DNA of 64,000 nt from contig NC_084898.1 in assembly GCF_958979055.1 (NCBI RefSeq), forward strand, positions 3,606,001 to 3,670,000, written 5' to 3'. The first letter of the stretch is position 1; every line of letters begins with the position of its first letter. Positions 12,066 through 24,759 of the stretch are shown here, piece by piece. Under the pieces are notes generated by a model. It searched no databases. It was not told where the DNA came from and saw nothing but the letters and a program-made list of their open reading frames with translations. The DNA is from Alnus glutinosa (lineage: Eukaryota > Streptophyta > Magnoliopsida > Fagales > Betulaceae). The position numbers and the translations under genes are program-made.

Positions 12066-12993
12066 CAATTTTTTTAATTCCGCCACATGCTACATTTAAT
12101 TAAATAAATATACTTTGTCAGTTTTGAAATAAAAATCTTCAAATAAGGATATTTTGTCAGTTTTGAATGTTATATGCCAAAATTCTTAAAATAGCACTGT
12201 ATTTATTTTTTAAAAAAAAAAAATTATAAATTTTTTCAAAAATTTAGGTATAGGTATTTTTGCAAATTCCGTTAAATTCTGACCAACACCTAAATCTTAG
12301 CATTTTTTTTTTCTAGAAAAATAAGAGAGCTATTTTGAGTATTCCATCAGGATTTAACGCCAAAAGCTGACAGAATACCCTTATTTGAGGGTTTTTGATA
12401 GTTTAATACATCGGTTCAAGATAAATGATAATTCGGTACCCTTCCGTCAAAACATTGGATAGTTCGGTACCATTCTGTGAAGTTAACCCATAAAATTATC
12501 CATAAAAATATAAAAATACAATTTTACCCATTACATTATACCTACTGAATAGTCCCCCGTTCATTTAAACGGGAGAGGATCTTGTCCTTGTCAAACAACC
12601 GGGAGAGGATTTCGGCTACTATTGCCGAAATTCAGGATAAAGGTCATAATTCAGACAATTTCATCGGAATCTGAGTTGATCGAATTTTGGCCTGTAGGCA
12701 TCCCGATGGTGGTCCACTACTTAAACGTGAAGGTCAACTACATTGTTTAAAATAGCGTCGAATGCGTTTGACGTCTGGAAAAAATGATTTGCATTTTTAA
12801 AAAGTATAAATAATTTTTTGAGATTTATTAAACATTTTTTGTCAAACGAAAATCATTTTAAGTTGACTATTATTTTCGCTCTCACCAAACACCTAAAAAT
12901 ATCAAAATTATTTTTCAAAAACTATTTTGCACCGAAACAAAAGAAACATAACCGAATAGTCTCCCTTGCATTTAAGTTGAAGTCGATCTTGTC

Positions 12994-13310
12994 CTTGTCA
13001 AACAGCCGCACCATGGAAACAGGTTTAACAGTAGCAGTAGCTCATTGATCATGGCTTCCGTTGACCCGGGGGCCGGGACACTTACCAAACCCGTATGCGG
13101 CCAACCATATGCGTGGACCCAAACAACCAATCCTCTACCTAATGGAGAGGATTTGTCTTGTCAAACAGCCACACCATGGAAACAGGTCTAAACAGTAGCA
13201 GTAGCTCATTGATTATATGGCTTCCGTTGACCCCGGACTCTTACCAAACCCGTATCCGCCCAACCATACGCGTGGACCCAAACAACCCAATCCGCCACCT
13301 AATCATAAAC
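12994..13310. repeat. Two-copy direct repeat, period 163 bp
   Basis: The word cttgtcaaacagcc begins at 12994 and again at 13157. The following 140-150 bases are strongly similar in both copies, sharing the blocks caccatggaaacaggt, agtagcagtagctcattgat and gcgtggacccaaacaa. A fragment of the same start also appears near 12585. The less AT-rich content suggests a non-TE origin, perhaps an old promoter or UTR copy. No coding frame is conserved between the copies. Confidence 0.7.
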
Positions 13311-13355
13311 CCCACTATCTTGATATCTTCCTGCTCCTCTTGTCATATTAACAAT

Positions 13356-13572
13356 CGGGGGGGGGGGGGGGGGGGCGGCTGGCAGGGGCCATGGCCCCCC
13401 TCCCCACAATTTTCTAAAAAAAAAAAAAATTTTTAGATAGAAAAAAAAAAAAACACTCTAAAAAATTAAAAAAATATAAGGTAAAAATTAAAATTTAGCT
13501 TATTTGGCCCCTACCAAAATTTTTTTTTTTGCCATCGGCCCCTGCCCATAAAAACTTCTGGCTCCGTCCCTG
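13356..13572. mobile_element. hAT-type MITE with 8-bp TSD and G-run in its left end
   Basis: The right end reads inward as CAGGGACGGAGCCAG, a typical plant hAT MITE terminus. The left end is CGGGG followed by a G run (19 G, 13357-13375) and GGCTGGCAG, read as the partner terminus disturbed by G expansion. The flanks TTAACAAT at 13348-13355 and 13573-13580 are identical, giving the 8-base duplication expected for hAT elements. There is no coding capacity. Confidence 0.85.
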
Positions 13573-13650
13573 TTAACAATAGTTTTGTATTTGTATCAAC
13601 AAAATTTTTTACATCGTTAATGTTAGAATAATAAAATTCATCAATTTCTC

Positions 13651-13690
<40 letters not shown>

Positions 13691-14335
13691 ATATCAGAGA
13701 ATATGATTATGGAATTATGTCATAGCTGCCCGTTAGATTTTGAAGCCTAAAACGACAAATTTAAATAAAATGTTTATATATATATATATATATATATATA
13801 TTTGAATATTAATTGTATAACATTCATTTTAATTTTTAGTTTATATTTTTATTTAAAAATCATTTTTGTTGCTTATTGCTCTTAATTTTTTCAAAACAAC
13901 ATGTATAATTCATCTATGCTCCTCCAAGACATTTCAATGAATGACATATTTGTGTTGAGCTACATAATTTTATTTTTATGTAAAATTTAATTTGCACAAA
14001 ATGAAGTTTAATTTATTCTAAATATTATTTATTATTTTAATGACCGAACTTAATTAATTTGTTAGTTTTGCCTTCAGGCAAAATTTCTTATTGTTTTAGG
14101 GTACCAACAATGTAACCACATTATCATAAGTTAGGCCTTCAAACATTTTTTTGCCTAATTATGCTATTCGTAACTGGGGCTTATTTCATTGGGGTCTTAA
14201 TCGGTCGCCTAATTAATCTAGCCAATGAACTAGCCATGACTTACGTTAGAATCTGATCATTATCATAGAATTTATATTCTTTATATTGTACATCTATATA
14301 GTTTATAAATAATGGGATAAATTGGCGGCATATAG

Positions 14336-14734
14336 TTTTTTTTTTTTTTTTTAACAAATTTAAACTATCTTTATTGAGAAACTCAATCAAATCGGGAGTC
14401 ATTGCTCCTGGGTTACAATACCATAAATACATGTTAGAATTTCTTCAATCTAAACCCTATCTATGATACAAGAAATTGCCTCTCAGGTAAGAAAATTAAC
14501 TGCATAATTTGCACCTCGCTTCATATGTTTAACACTCCAAGATCTGAGCTTACCCAGACCTTCTTTAATTCCATCTATGATATAACCCATTTTGCTCCAA
14601 TTTTGTCCCTTCGCATTTATTGAATTGACAACCTGTAAGGCATCTCCTTCTAAGATGATGTCAAAAAAACACATCATCCTACAAAAACCCTTTTAACATA
14701 GGCTCTTGTAGTTGAAGCTTTAACAGCTTTACAT
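14336..14734 (-). mobile_element. 5'-truncated LINE fragment with RNase H-like C-terminus
   Basis: On the minus strand, 14677-14483 encodes EGDALQVVNSINAKGQNW and then KHMKRGANYAVNFLT, the C-terminal half of the RNase H-like domain found at the end of plant LINE polyproteins. A short 3' UTR and a poly-A tail follow (T run at about 14336-14353). The frame is short and starts mid-domain, so the copy is dead. GCATATA at 14328-14334 and 14735-14741 may be a short TSD, which is weak evidence. Confidence 0.75.
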
Positions 14735-15070
14735 GCATATAATATTACTCTATGCATTATTATTATTATTATTATTATAATAAGTAACCTTTTTATTGCA
14801 TTGTTAAACAAATCGACACAATCAAACCGTAGATATATTAAACATTAAAATTAAACCATGCATGCAAATATGTGGAACCACCTTAAATCTTTTATCTACT
14901 TTTTTTTTTTTTTTTAATAGTTAATATTATAATGAAAAGTTTATAATAATTATTTTCTTGTGTCAGGGTTTTCCTTGTGTACGTATTTTGGTAGATTCTG
15001 TAGAATAGCTTTTCAGAAAAAGCCATGATGTTACGTTTTTGTTCTTTCTCTAACCTCTGATTTTCTTTTT

Positions 15071-15352
15071 GGCCCCGTTTACTAACTCCCTCCCCTTCCC
15101 CTTCCCTTCCCTCTCCTTACTTTTACCTTTTCTAAAAAATATCAAATTCAAAACATTCTTTTCTTTTTTACTTTTTATATCACATCAATAATTTTTTATT
15201 ATTATTTAAATAAAAAAAATCTACTACAATACAAATTTTTTCCACTTTTTCATATAAATTTTTTCTACTTTATATCACATCAATCACTTTCTATTTTCAC
15301 ACAACAAAAAAATTCTCACAAAGAGAAGGGGAGGGGATTACTAAACAGGGCC
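15071..15352. mobile_element. MITE family 1, copy a
   Basis: The ends GGCCCCGTTTACTAA and TTACTAAACAGGGCC are inverted repeats. The core carries the family signature words tatatcacatcaat, ttattattatt(t/c)aaataaa and ctacaatacaaa. Five related copies were found: 16762, 17347, 23175, 46561 and 52525. The elements are non-coding and about 230-285 bases long when complete. The ends with a GTTTGG/GTTTAC core fit a Harbinger-like or hAT-like origin; the TSD is not clear. Confidence 0.75.
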
Positions 15353-16761
15353 TTTGTCAAATTTTGACCATATTTTTCACATTTCCCCAGTCTCACCTGC
15401 CTCTCTGCCTCACTGGTTTGGATCCCCTGCAATCCACTATTTGCTGGGAACTATTCATTTAAAAAATTAATGGTTCATATAATGACAACAATATTTAAAA
15501 GAAAAATTAAAATATAATTTGGATGTTTGGTAGAGTGGCCGGATCACGGAGAAATAATTTTTCTACATTATATTGGTGTATATTAACTTTACACTAAGAC
15601 ACATAGGATGTGAAATTTATGCATATGGGTCTCATATACATGGATCTCACACTCAATGTGTCTTGGTGTAGAATTAATGTAAGTAAATGTAATGTACAAA
15701 TAATACATTCCCGAATCACCTCCAAACAAGTGGCTACGGCCATCATTGATAGTGCATCAAGGGTAGTTGCAGCTACCCCTAAACATATCGGAGCCTTTAG
15801 AGGGCATGGGTTTACTTCCTCTCAATATTTTTTTTAAAAAAAATATTCTAAATCTTTTTTCTTTTTATTTTGCCCCCACTTAAAATTCTATTTTTTCCAT
15901 TGGTCGAGTAGTCTCGAACCATTGTTTGGAGGTGACCGTTGGTGGCCGAACCATACCCAAAAAACACCCAAATCACCTTTCAAAACTTTTTTTTTTTTTT
16001 TCGTTGTTGTCATCATCTGGACCATTTATTTTAGGGAAAATTCAACATGCCCTCATCAAACTACCATCTATTTGATAATGCCCCTCCAATTAATAAAAAT
16101 TGTCAATGTCCTATCCAATGACAAAAATAATTTTAATAAAAATACAAATACAATTTTCTAAAAAAAAAACTGAAAAATTAAAAAAACTAAACAAAAAAAC
16201 TAATTTCTAAAACAAGAGGGTCTTTTTTTTCTTTTTTTTTTTTAAATATATATAGTATTTAGTTTTTTCTTTAAAAAAAAAATAGGGCTATTTTTGACTT
16301 ATTGAAAAAAATTAAGATTATTTTTGTCTTTTTGTTGGCCTTGAAAAAACATTAAAATTTTTTAATAGTTTGTGAGACATTGTCACAATCTAAAGTTTAG
16401 AACATACATTATCAATTGAGTGACCTCTATTTTAAAGAGAAATTAATGGTTAAAAAAGAAAATATAAGAGTCGTTGCATATTCATCTTTTGTCTATTTCT
16501 TTAAAAAATTTACTGTTGAGTCAGTAAAACTTACATATAGATTTTACGTACTCACGATAGATTTCCACATTTTTTATATATTTATAAATAATAATAAAAA
16601 AGCAAAAAATAAAATAAAATCAAACACCCCATTTTTTTAACAAATTCAGCATTTATACGAAAGCGAAGGCAAAAGATGAAAGATTTGTGATAGCTAATAT
16701 CGGATCCAAGGACAAAGATATGTACAGAATAGAGTAGTAGGTTGTTAATTTTGAAATTAAT

Positions 16762-16925
16762 AAAAAGTGATGATGCGATATAAAGTAAAAAAAAATTGTA
16801 TTGTAGTGAATTTTTTTTATTTAAATAGTAATAAAAAATTATTGATATGATATTAAAAAAAAAAAAAAACATAAACAGCATCGGACACAGCTGTGTTCCG
16901 TTCCTGTGCTTGGGAAACAAGGCCC
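16762..16925. mobile_element. MITE family 1, partial inverted copy b
   Basis: The complement of the family signature (gtgaatttttttt, atttaaatagtaataaaa, attgatatgatat) is followed by the terminus gggaaacaaggccc. Compared with the full copies the right part is altered: about 50 bases around 16870-16915 look foreign. The left terminus is absent. Confidence 0.6.
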
Positions 16926-17346
16926 AAATCCGTGGGACAGCACCAGAGATTGGCTGGAGAGAGGTACTGAGTTGACACAACATTAGAGGGCAGATAGGGG
17001 CACAGGGGTTTAGGTTGGGATCAGAAAATTTAGGCTACGAATCTTAAGGATGCGTGATGAAGATCTCTCGGAGATCCCACGGTGTACGTTGCTTCCAATC
17101 TTTTTCAGTGCTCCGTTTTCTGTTTTCCCAACAAACTTTGACGCCCGTGAAAATCTCAACCAATGCCTCCAACAACGCACGTGACTTTCCCCGGCAAAGA
17201 AAATACTATACATGCTTTTATTTCTACAATTTTTTTTTTAATTATTATTAAAAAAAAGTTAATTATTATTAAAAAAATAAAGAGTAAAAATATGTGTAAC
17301 ATTTCTCTTTATATATTAAATACTATACATTTTTTCTGATCGATGC

Positions 17347-17612
17347 AATTGTGTTGTAAAATATTTGTGTGTTGTATAGTAAGAAATGATTGATGTGATA
17401 TAAAATTTGAGAATATTCTATAGAAAAGTGAAAAAATTTTGTTTCGTGAAAAAATTTTGTTTCGTAGTGAATTTTTTTATTTAAATAGTAATAAAATATG
17501 ATTGATATGATATAAAAAGTGTAAAAAAGTTAAAATATTTTTTATTTGATTTTTTTGAAATAAGTAAAAAGAAAAATAAGGAAAGTTGAAAATAATTTGC
17601 CAAACAAGCCCC
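17347..17612. mobile_element. MITE family 1, inverted copy c
   Basis: Read in reverse, this segment matches copy e at 46561-46823 over almost its whole length, sharing gttgtatagtaa, attgatgtgatataaaatttgag, ttgttt(c/t)gtagtg and attgatatgatataaaa. It ends at the terminus gccaaacaagcccc. The opposite terminus is missing or diverged. A short tandem duplication (tgaaaaaattttgtttcgt) sits near 17431-17466. Confidence 0.7.
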
Positions 17613-18809
17613 TAATCTCTCGAGAAATAATTTTTGCACATCACTTATACATCTTTTGTACATCAATTTTCTAAATCTACTATTGGATTTGTAGGTGAGG
17701 AGTGATTGTTACACTCACACTCCACAACTCCAGCACTCACACTAGACACAAGGAAGTGAGACCCACTGTGTGAGTCCCACTTCTTTATATGTACATAAAG
17801 ATTTACATATAGGTCCTACAGATCCAATAATTAATTTAAAAAATTGATGTATAAAAAATGTACGTATGATGTACATGTACCCTGGAAAGACCCTGTGCTG
17901 TACGTTGGTAGCCACTGGTTGGATCGCGAGCTATCATTATCACGGAGGATTTGTACTCTACCGCGAGATCTGATCAACTAAAGTGGTGGCCCACGGCTTA
18001 TTGTTCTATACAATAGTTTCAAGGGTGGGACCAAAATTCGCTGGGAAAATACAAGGGGTGCTAAGGTAATTTCAATCAATCCACTCGTGTGAACTACGCT
18101 AGTGAACAATGGCAACTTCACACATTTTGTCCCCATGTTTAGAATTAGGGGATTTCTGTCCTTAGGGTTCCAATGGCTAGAAATTAAAGTAAGTTTTATA
18201 GACATCAGTCGGTGGTCAGTAGTTTTTTTTTTAAATAAAAAATTAAGTGGTTGGATATTATTAGAGGGAGAGTTTGACTTTTTAAATTAGAATTTTAATA
18301 TTATTTTTTTTTAGTATTAGGCCAAAGTCCTATTAATGTATTGATGAAGCTAAGTTAGCTATGGCTCAATCGAATTTGAGGGAATACGTGTGGTTTCTAC
18401 TGTCTAGGCCTTTTTTATGCTACTCCCAATGAGACAGGTGCTATTATAGTCACACCCAGATAAAATAACTACAGTTAATCTCACCCTTTTGTCTTTCTAA
18501 TTTTTAAAAAAGAAAAAAAAAAAAAGAAAAAAAAAAAAAAAAGACCCATTTTGCTTTAATATTGAGACATCTAAGTAGAGAAGATTTGATCCTAATATTG
18601 ATCAAATTTCTAGCAATAGAGACATCTAAGTACAAAGCATCTGATCCTAATTCTTAACTGCAAGTATTCATAGAGTCATTTTTATTGGATTATGCTTTGA
18701 AAGTTCGCACATGGAGTTGACTCCTTTTTACAAAAACATGTGTTTAAGATGTATATGTCACTTCTAACATGTCATGGTGTTATTGACTCATGTAGACGTG
18801 CATGATGCA

Positions 18810-19025
18810 TGTGTACCTTTTTTTTTTAAAAAAAAAAATGGGAATTGAGCACATATATAAATAAACAAATTAATTACGGTGCTCAACAAAAATAATATCT
18901 AAAATACATAGAGGGTTTCTTCAAGAAAATATTGCTCTTCATTGAGGTATAAAGCTTCTTTCGCAAGCCCGTGAGCCACACCATTTAAGTTACTATTCTC
19001 CAACGTGGGATTCAAGTTTTTATAG
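18810..19025 (-). mobile_element. LINE 3' remnant (RNase H end)
   Basis: On the minus strand the segment reads GVAHGLAKEALYLNEEQYF and further residues in one frame. This matches the usual end of plant LINE RNase H domains (the conserved 'N-x-x-A-H-x-L-A-K' type motif). A 3' UTR and an A-rich tail (T/A tract at 18819-18838) follow. The fragment is short and without a start codon. No TSD was found. Confidence 0.6.
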
Positions 19026-20712
19026 TTTTCTAATGAAATTTAATATGGTATTTGATTAATTTTGATTATTATACCAAAATAACTACTCTAACGAGAACTG
19101 AGATCCCGAATAATAAATCTAGGGGGACAATACATGTAATATAGACAGCTAAATCACTCTTATGGACCTATGGTCATAATTATAAGTAGTTCAGACACTC
19201 CAGACTTGATTTTTAAAGATAGAAGAGCAGCCAAGTCGCCTTTTCTGTATCTCATATGTGTCGTCGCATTTTGGATTGTTCAATTTGCACTAGTCTCAAG
19301 ACTATCTAATTTACAATAATTTGGTACACCATTTTTTGATGACATGATATGCACGAGCCAAAATTGATCAAACTGGTGTAGGCCAACATTTACCTATATT
19401 TTCGGTGATTTATGAATTAAGAAACATAACAAATAACATATTGGGAAAGCACCGTTTGAAGAGATGTTTATACAACTTCAGACAATGAAAATACACAAGG
19501 AAAAACGTTGTCACGACCCCAATTGATTTACAACCTATTTGGTTGAAAAGAAAGTCAATTTCATTGATTTCTATTTCTATTTTAGATTAGGATTTTACAG
19601 TTTATTTGAATTTTTCATCTTTAGGTTTTATTTGCTATCAAAGGGAAAAGCAAATACAAATGTAAAGGAAAGCAAGTAGAAAGACTATCTAAGGGGATGC
19701 TTTCAAAAAAATTTGTGATTAGCAATCCATTTGGCTAGATTATGTGTGGATCATTAATGCTATTGAAACCTTGAATCTTAACCAAAATTTGACTGACAAA
19801 CCATTAATATCTAAAACAAGAAATGACTTCCAATCTATGTGGTATGGGATAAGAATTTCTTATAATTGAGGATTTTTGTTATTATATTTGTCTTTTTTTT
19901 TTTTTTTTTTCCTTTTTTCTTTTTTAGGGACAAAGGATTGTAAGATGGAGCTACCCGTCGGAGCAAGTTGCCATAGGGCAAGGATTCCTTTCACCACTCT
20001 TTCAATTTTTTGCTTACTATTTAGATTTGGATCTCAGTAATTTATTGTTCTAGCAATCTAAATAACAAATAAGAGAGACGAGCTGCCTAAAACTAAGGTT
20101 GGCAAGATGGGTTCATGTCAACCCGGCTAACCCGTCAGCCCATTTAGGCCAACCAAAACCTGACATGATTAGCTAAACAGGTTGAAGCATAAAACCTGAA
20201 TACGACACATTTATAAGGATCATAAACGAGTTGACAGATCATAAACGCGTCGTAAACAGGTCAATATATTTATAACCCGAACTCGTTTAGCATAAACCTA
20301 AACCTTATAACTACGTGTAAGATTCGCGAGCCAGATCAAAATTTACCTACCTCTACCTAAAACCAACTCGTGAATCTCGTAAAAGCTTTTCAACATTTAC
20401 CTACTAATTAGGAACGAGAAAAACTGCCAAGGTAATTTGCTTTTGCTAATGTCATAATTAATTAACTTTGAAAAAACAAGTTACAAACGTGACATTTTCG
20501 ATATGACAACATCAAAGGTCGACATAAAGTAAATATGCAGTATTCAAAAAAAAAATAAAATAAAATAAAAGAAGTAAATATGCAAAGCTACATGTCCTGT
20601 TCCAAAAGTTGGAAGCTATCAGATTAACCCGCGTGAAACGCACGCGCAATCCAAATGACTTTTTATTTAATAGTTTTTTACCCTCGCAATTTGGACCGTC
20701 TACCTTCTCTGT

Positions 20713-20723
20713 ATTTTATATAG
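20713..20723 (+). promoter_or_regulatory. Likely TATA box of the IQD gene
   Basis: The segment tttTATATAGA lies about 115-120 bases before the IQD start codon. Transcription would begin near 20745-20750 and leave a 5' UTR of roughly 90 bases. Position and sequence fit a plant TATA box; this is inferred from sequence only. Confidence 0.5.
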
Positions 20724-20835
20724 ACATCAACGGCAACAGCATTTTGCTCTCACACAGCTACACAAGTAGTCAATCCTCCGCTTCCAATGAAACTTCCAAA
20801 CCCACTTGCTCTTGTTCTTCACTCTCACTGACCAG

Positions 20836-21298
20836 ATGGGCAAAGCATCACAGTGGTTTCGGGGTCTCCTCGGCCTGAAAAGGCACGACGCGCGCTCTCC
20901 AGCCTCCGCAGCTCCGACGAAGCCTCCAAAAGAGAAACGAAGATGGAGCTTCGTGAAGTCGTACAGAGAAAAAGACCACCACGCCACCAAACACGCCCAC
21001 GGAGCAACTACGACGCCGACGCCGACGACGACGAAGACGACGACCTCGTACGGGCACGAGGAGGGCGCGGCGGGGGATCCGACCAAGCATGCCATTGCGG
21101 TGGCCGCGGCTACGGCGGCGGTTGCGGAGGCTGCGCATGCGGCGGCTCAGGCGGCTGCCGCGGTGGTCAGGTTGACCAGCAGCGGGAGGTGCGCCGGACA
21201 CCCCGCCGCGCCGGACGTTAGCCGCAGCCTCGTCGTTGCAGCGCGTGAAGAGTGGGCAGCGTTGAGGATTCAGTCCGCTTTTCGAGGCTGCTTGGTAG

Positions 21299-21343
<45 letters not shown>

Positions 21344-24300
21344 CCCATACTATTCCGTTATTCTCTCTATAATTCAATTAAGATTTCCTGGTAATCTCGA
21401 TGAAATTACGGGATTAGCACTCCGGATTTTACAGCTGTGCTTGCCCGAGCCTTGCCGTGGTTTAGAAGATAACACGTGTCACTCTTCGTCCTCGTTCGGG
21501 CTCCTGGTTTTTGCTTCCGACGAATCGTGTCGTGTTTGTTCTTCATTTTTTCCGTTTTTAAGCCAAAAAAAACGCGTTTTTCGCTGGAAGTTCGAGTTTC
21601 CTAAAAAAGGAACTGACGATTCCTGCGACGTCGTTCAATGGATCAGAGGTCAGTTACCTTCCAGGGTAAAATGTCACTTCCAAACGCTGTCGTAATGCTC
21701 TGTGTCCCTGCAAAGCCCAATATTCCAAAAAAAAAAAAAAAAACCCACTTCCAATTTGCTTCGTCCGAGCTGTTTTCTCGTGTCGTTTTGCTCAAAACCT
21801 TTAATCCCCACAAAGCCCTGCACTTTGTAAACGAAGCTTTTACTTTTTCCTTATGAATAAAAGTATAAAACCTTGTTGGATGGACCGACACGTGACCCTT
21901 CACATCCCCCCCCTCTTATCTTATCATAATTTTGAGTTAATGTTTGTTGGCCATGGGGTCATTTAATTCCATTTGTTGCTTCTTTAATTTTGCATAACTG
22001 TTTCCTACTTATTTGTCAAAGTTAAGAATAAATGTGGGTCACATTGTTGAATAATGTTAATAATTGACGTGATAAGTGTCACGTAGACCATAATCTAACG
22101 TGTAAATAGTGGCACATGAAATGTTAAATGTAAGTTGGATTAGGAGAGATGAAGTAAATAGGAATGATGATTGGTGGTATGATTTTTGCACATATATTTT
22201 TAGCCTTGTAGGGCAAGGGTGGCCGTGGGTGGGTGACATGGGTCCCAACCACCAAAAGGTCTTGGTTTTAGAATGTTTTTTTCCTTAAGAGGATTACACT
22301 GCTTAGTTATGACTTTTCCAACCTAAAGTTGGTTGGTTGGGTGCTTTAATATTGTGGTAAAGGTATAGGCACCATGGTCAGAACATGCATAAACTTTATG
22401 ACCCTTTGTTATGCGGCTAGTGAGATGTCCTTGTCCTCTCCATGTCATGTCAGACTTTCGTTCCACACCTTGGATTTGAATATTGGTTTCTTTTTAGGCG
22501 CCTGTAGCATTTAAATGTTCATGCGGTTCATCGCCAAAGCTTTTACTTGGCGCCATAATTTTGAAGAGTGCCTTTAAATTTGAAGTTCTGCAGTAAATGA
22601 AAGTGTGGTCCTCATGTTACCATATCTCATAACTGGTTACTGGTACTTGATTGTGATAACTCTTTGATGGTTGCCTGTTGCCAGTGATTGTTTTATGGAT
22701 ATTTTTGGGGGCACAATGATGATGTAATTAAATCCTTGATTTTAATTATGTCGTTGATTGGTTGATTGCTCTATAATCATTAAGTTTGCCGTGTAACTTA
22801 CCCTGATGTTTTAAAGGCGAGGAGAGCATTGCGGGCATTGAAAGGATTGGTGAAGCTTCAGGCACTGGTTAGAGGTCACATTGAAAGGAAGAGGACAACA
22901 GAGTGGTTGCAGAGGATGCAAGCTTTGTTACGGGCCCAGGCACGAGCGCGTGCTGGACGGGCCCAAATTTCGGAGTCTTCGTATTCGAGTAGTAGCAAGT
23001 CTTCTCACTTCCACCACACTGTAAGCAACATTCACCTTTTACTCTAATATATGACTTTCTTTTCACAGCCTCTTTGTGGGGTTCCTTGATAAAGGTTTCA
23101 CACTTTAGGGACTGAGGGCACTTAATGCAACTTTTCTTTAACATAATTCACTTCCAAAAGTTACTTGTAATTATGGGCTTGTTTGGCAAGTGACTTGCCA
23201 TGCCACGATAATGCCAGCCAATCATTTTCTCACTTTTTCACATTTTTCAATAATAATCAACATCAAAACATTCCTATTTTTTTCAATTTAATTTATCACA
23301 TCAATAATTTTTTATTACTATTCAAATAAAAAAAATTCACTACAATACAAAACTTTTTCACTTTTCTATACAATTTTTTTTTTACTTTATATCACATTAT
23401 CACTTTTTACTAACTCTAAAAAATAACAACCCACTATTCTGGCATGGTAAGTCATATGTGTTGCTTTAAAGATTGTGGTGTCAAGGTTTATTTACAATAA
23501 AGCACTTCAAAGACTATAAAGCACTTCAAACATTTACGTTTTCTAATAATTCGGTCCTAAGATCGGCAGGTTTTTGCCTCCTTTGGTCGTGCTGCTGCCT
23601 ACTTTGGTACCAGTCATCGATTGAAAAACATTAATATAAGGTTTCTTTATTGTAATAAGTTAATTGCTAGGTAGTCATTGGCCTGTCGAAATTTTTCTTA
23701 TACCAATCATTAGTGCAACTGTGCAAGCTAAAAGTTCACACGTACTTTTTAATATTCTTTCTGGATTGAGAACAAAATGTACCAGATCTTCCTGTGATTG
23801 CTTTCTCCTAAAGTATCTTACATTACTTGCATCAGTTGTTCATGTTTAATGCATCATTCCATATACAGGGTCCAGCAACCCCAGAAAAATTTGAGCATGT
23901 CATCAGATCCAAGAGTATAAAACATGATCAGTCACCAGTGCTCAAGGTGTGTTTTAGATCCCTCTTTTTGTGTTATTCTTTCACAATTCCACATGCTATT
24001 AGATTTGATGTCCCTTTGGCTCACATGACATCCCTACAAATGCAGAGAAATGGCTCAAAATCAAACGCAAGGCTCATTGGCGATCTTGACAAAGCACACT
24101 TAGGTTGGAATAGGTCCGACAGTCGGAGGGATGAACGATCATCAGATCAAAGGGGGTGTTCAACGAGGACTGGCACCACAGACGATGAAAAAAATGATAA
24201 GATCCTTGAGGTCGATTCTGGAAAACCCCACTTCACTAAACGCAAAAACCTCTTCAACTCTTCTCTTCATGTTCTGGCCTCTGATCAGTATAGTCATAGC

Positions 24301-24759
24301 TTTACCACTTCAAAGGATTCAACCACCCATCACACAGTTCCAAGTCCATCTTCTTGTGAAGTCCAATCTTTAAGCCCGTTGAAATTCTCCCACGAAGTCG
24401 AGGACGGCGCTTTCTACACCGCCGATAATAGCCCACAGGTCTTTTCCGCTTCGTCGAGAGGTGGCGGCGGTTCGAAAAGAAGTCCCTTCACTCCTACAAA
24501 GAGTGATGGCTCAAGAAGCTTCTTGAGCGGTTACTCTGACCACCCAAACTACATGGCTTTCACTGAATCTTCAAGGGCTAAGGCGAGATCTCTCAGTGCT
24601 CCTAAACAAAGGCCGCAATATGAGAGATCTAGTTCAGCAAAGAGGTATTCTGAATCAAGATCAAGTGCACAAAAGCTCTCTCATTTGCATGCTAACTTTG
24701 CAAGTAAAGCCTACCCAGGATCTGGTCGCTTGGACAAGCTTGGGATGCCAGTGGGTTAA
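20836..24759 (+). CDS. IQ67-domain (IQD) calmodulin-binding protein, IQD22-like
   Basis: Four exons (20836-21294, 22817-23020, 23869-23946, 24046-24759) encode 484 residues and TAA. The start [13 protein letters not shown] is the hallmark IQD N-terminus; an in-frame ATG at 20806 is less likely. An alanine-rich stretch covers residues 86-113. The IQ67 domain runs from about 138 to 201 with tandem IQ-type motifs ([39 protein letters not shown]). The first intron falls exactly after the 16th IQ67 codon in phase 0, the conserved position in this family. A DUF4005-like segment ([20 protein letters not shown], 414-433) and a basic, serine-rich C-terminus follow. IQD proteins are calmodulin-binding scaffolds at microtubules, plasma membrane or nucleus. 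Intron 3 is 99 bases long and has no in-frame stop. The preceding PAS kinase and following rhomboid match the neighbours of Arabidopsis IQD22, as I remember them. Confidence 0.95.
21302..21340. repeat. CT microsatellite at the start of IQD intron 1
   Basis: About 19 CT units begin seven bases after the GT donor of IQD intron 1. Pyrimidine repeats at this position may affect splicing or transcript level; no function can be shown from sequence. Confidence 0.9.
23175..23455. mobile_element. MITE family 1, copy d, in IQD intron 2
   Basis: It starts gggcttgtttggcaagtg and carries the full family signature (tatcacatcaataatttttt, attactattcaaataaa, ctacaatacaaaac). It ends with ggcatggtaagt, the complement of acttgccatgcc near the left end. 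The outermost part of the right terminus seems lost, so the right boundary is approximate. Confidence 0.65.

Larger units (their letters stand above)
9640..20835. other. Gene-free 11 kb interval between kinase and IQD genes
   Basis: No cellular gene could be supported. The interval holds a SINE (10991), a TAA-flanked MITE (10548), a long TA microsatellite (about 11470-11529), a fold-back element (11657), a 163-base direct repeat (12994), a hAT-type MITE (13356), LINE RNase H remnants (14336, 18810) and three copies of a MITE family (15071, 16762, 17347). The stretch about 20100-20370 resembles dispersed plant repeats with reiterated 'ccgtt/aaacc' words, but no boundaries were found. The rest is AT-rich sequence without recognisable content. 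Confidence 0.6.

Noticed and set aside
20727..21348. Several long open frames on both strands over IQD exon 1
   Set aside because: GC-rich codons of the IQD exon create open shadow frames. The products are low-complexity arginine/valine or glycine-rich strings without family matches.
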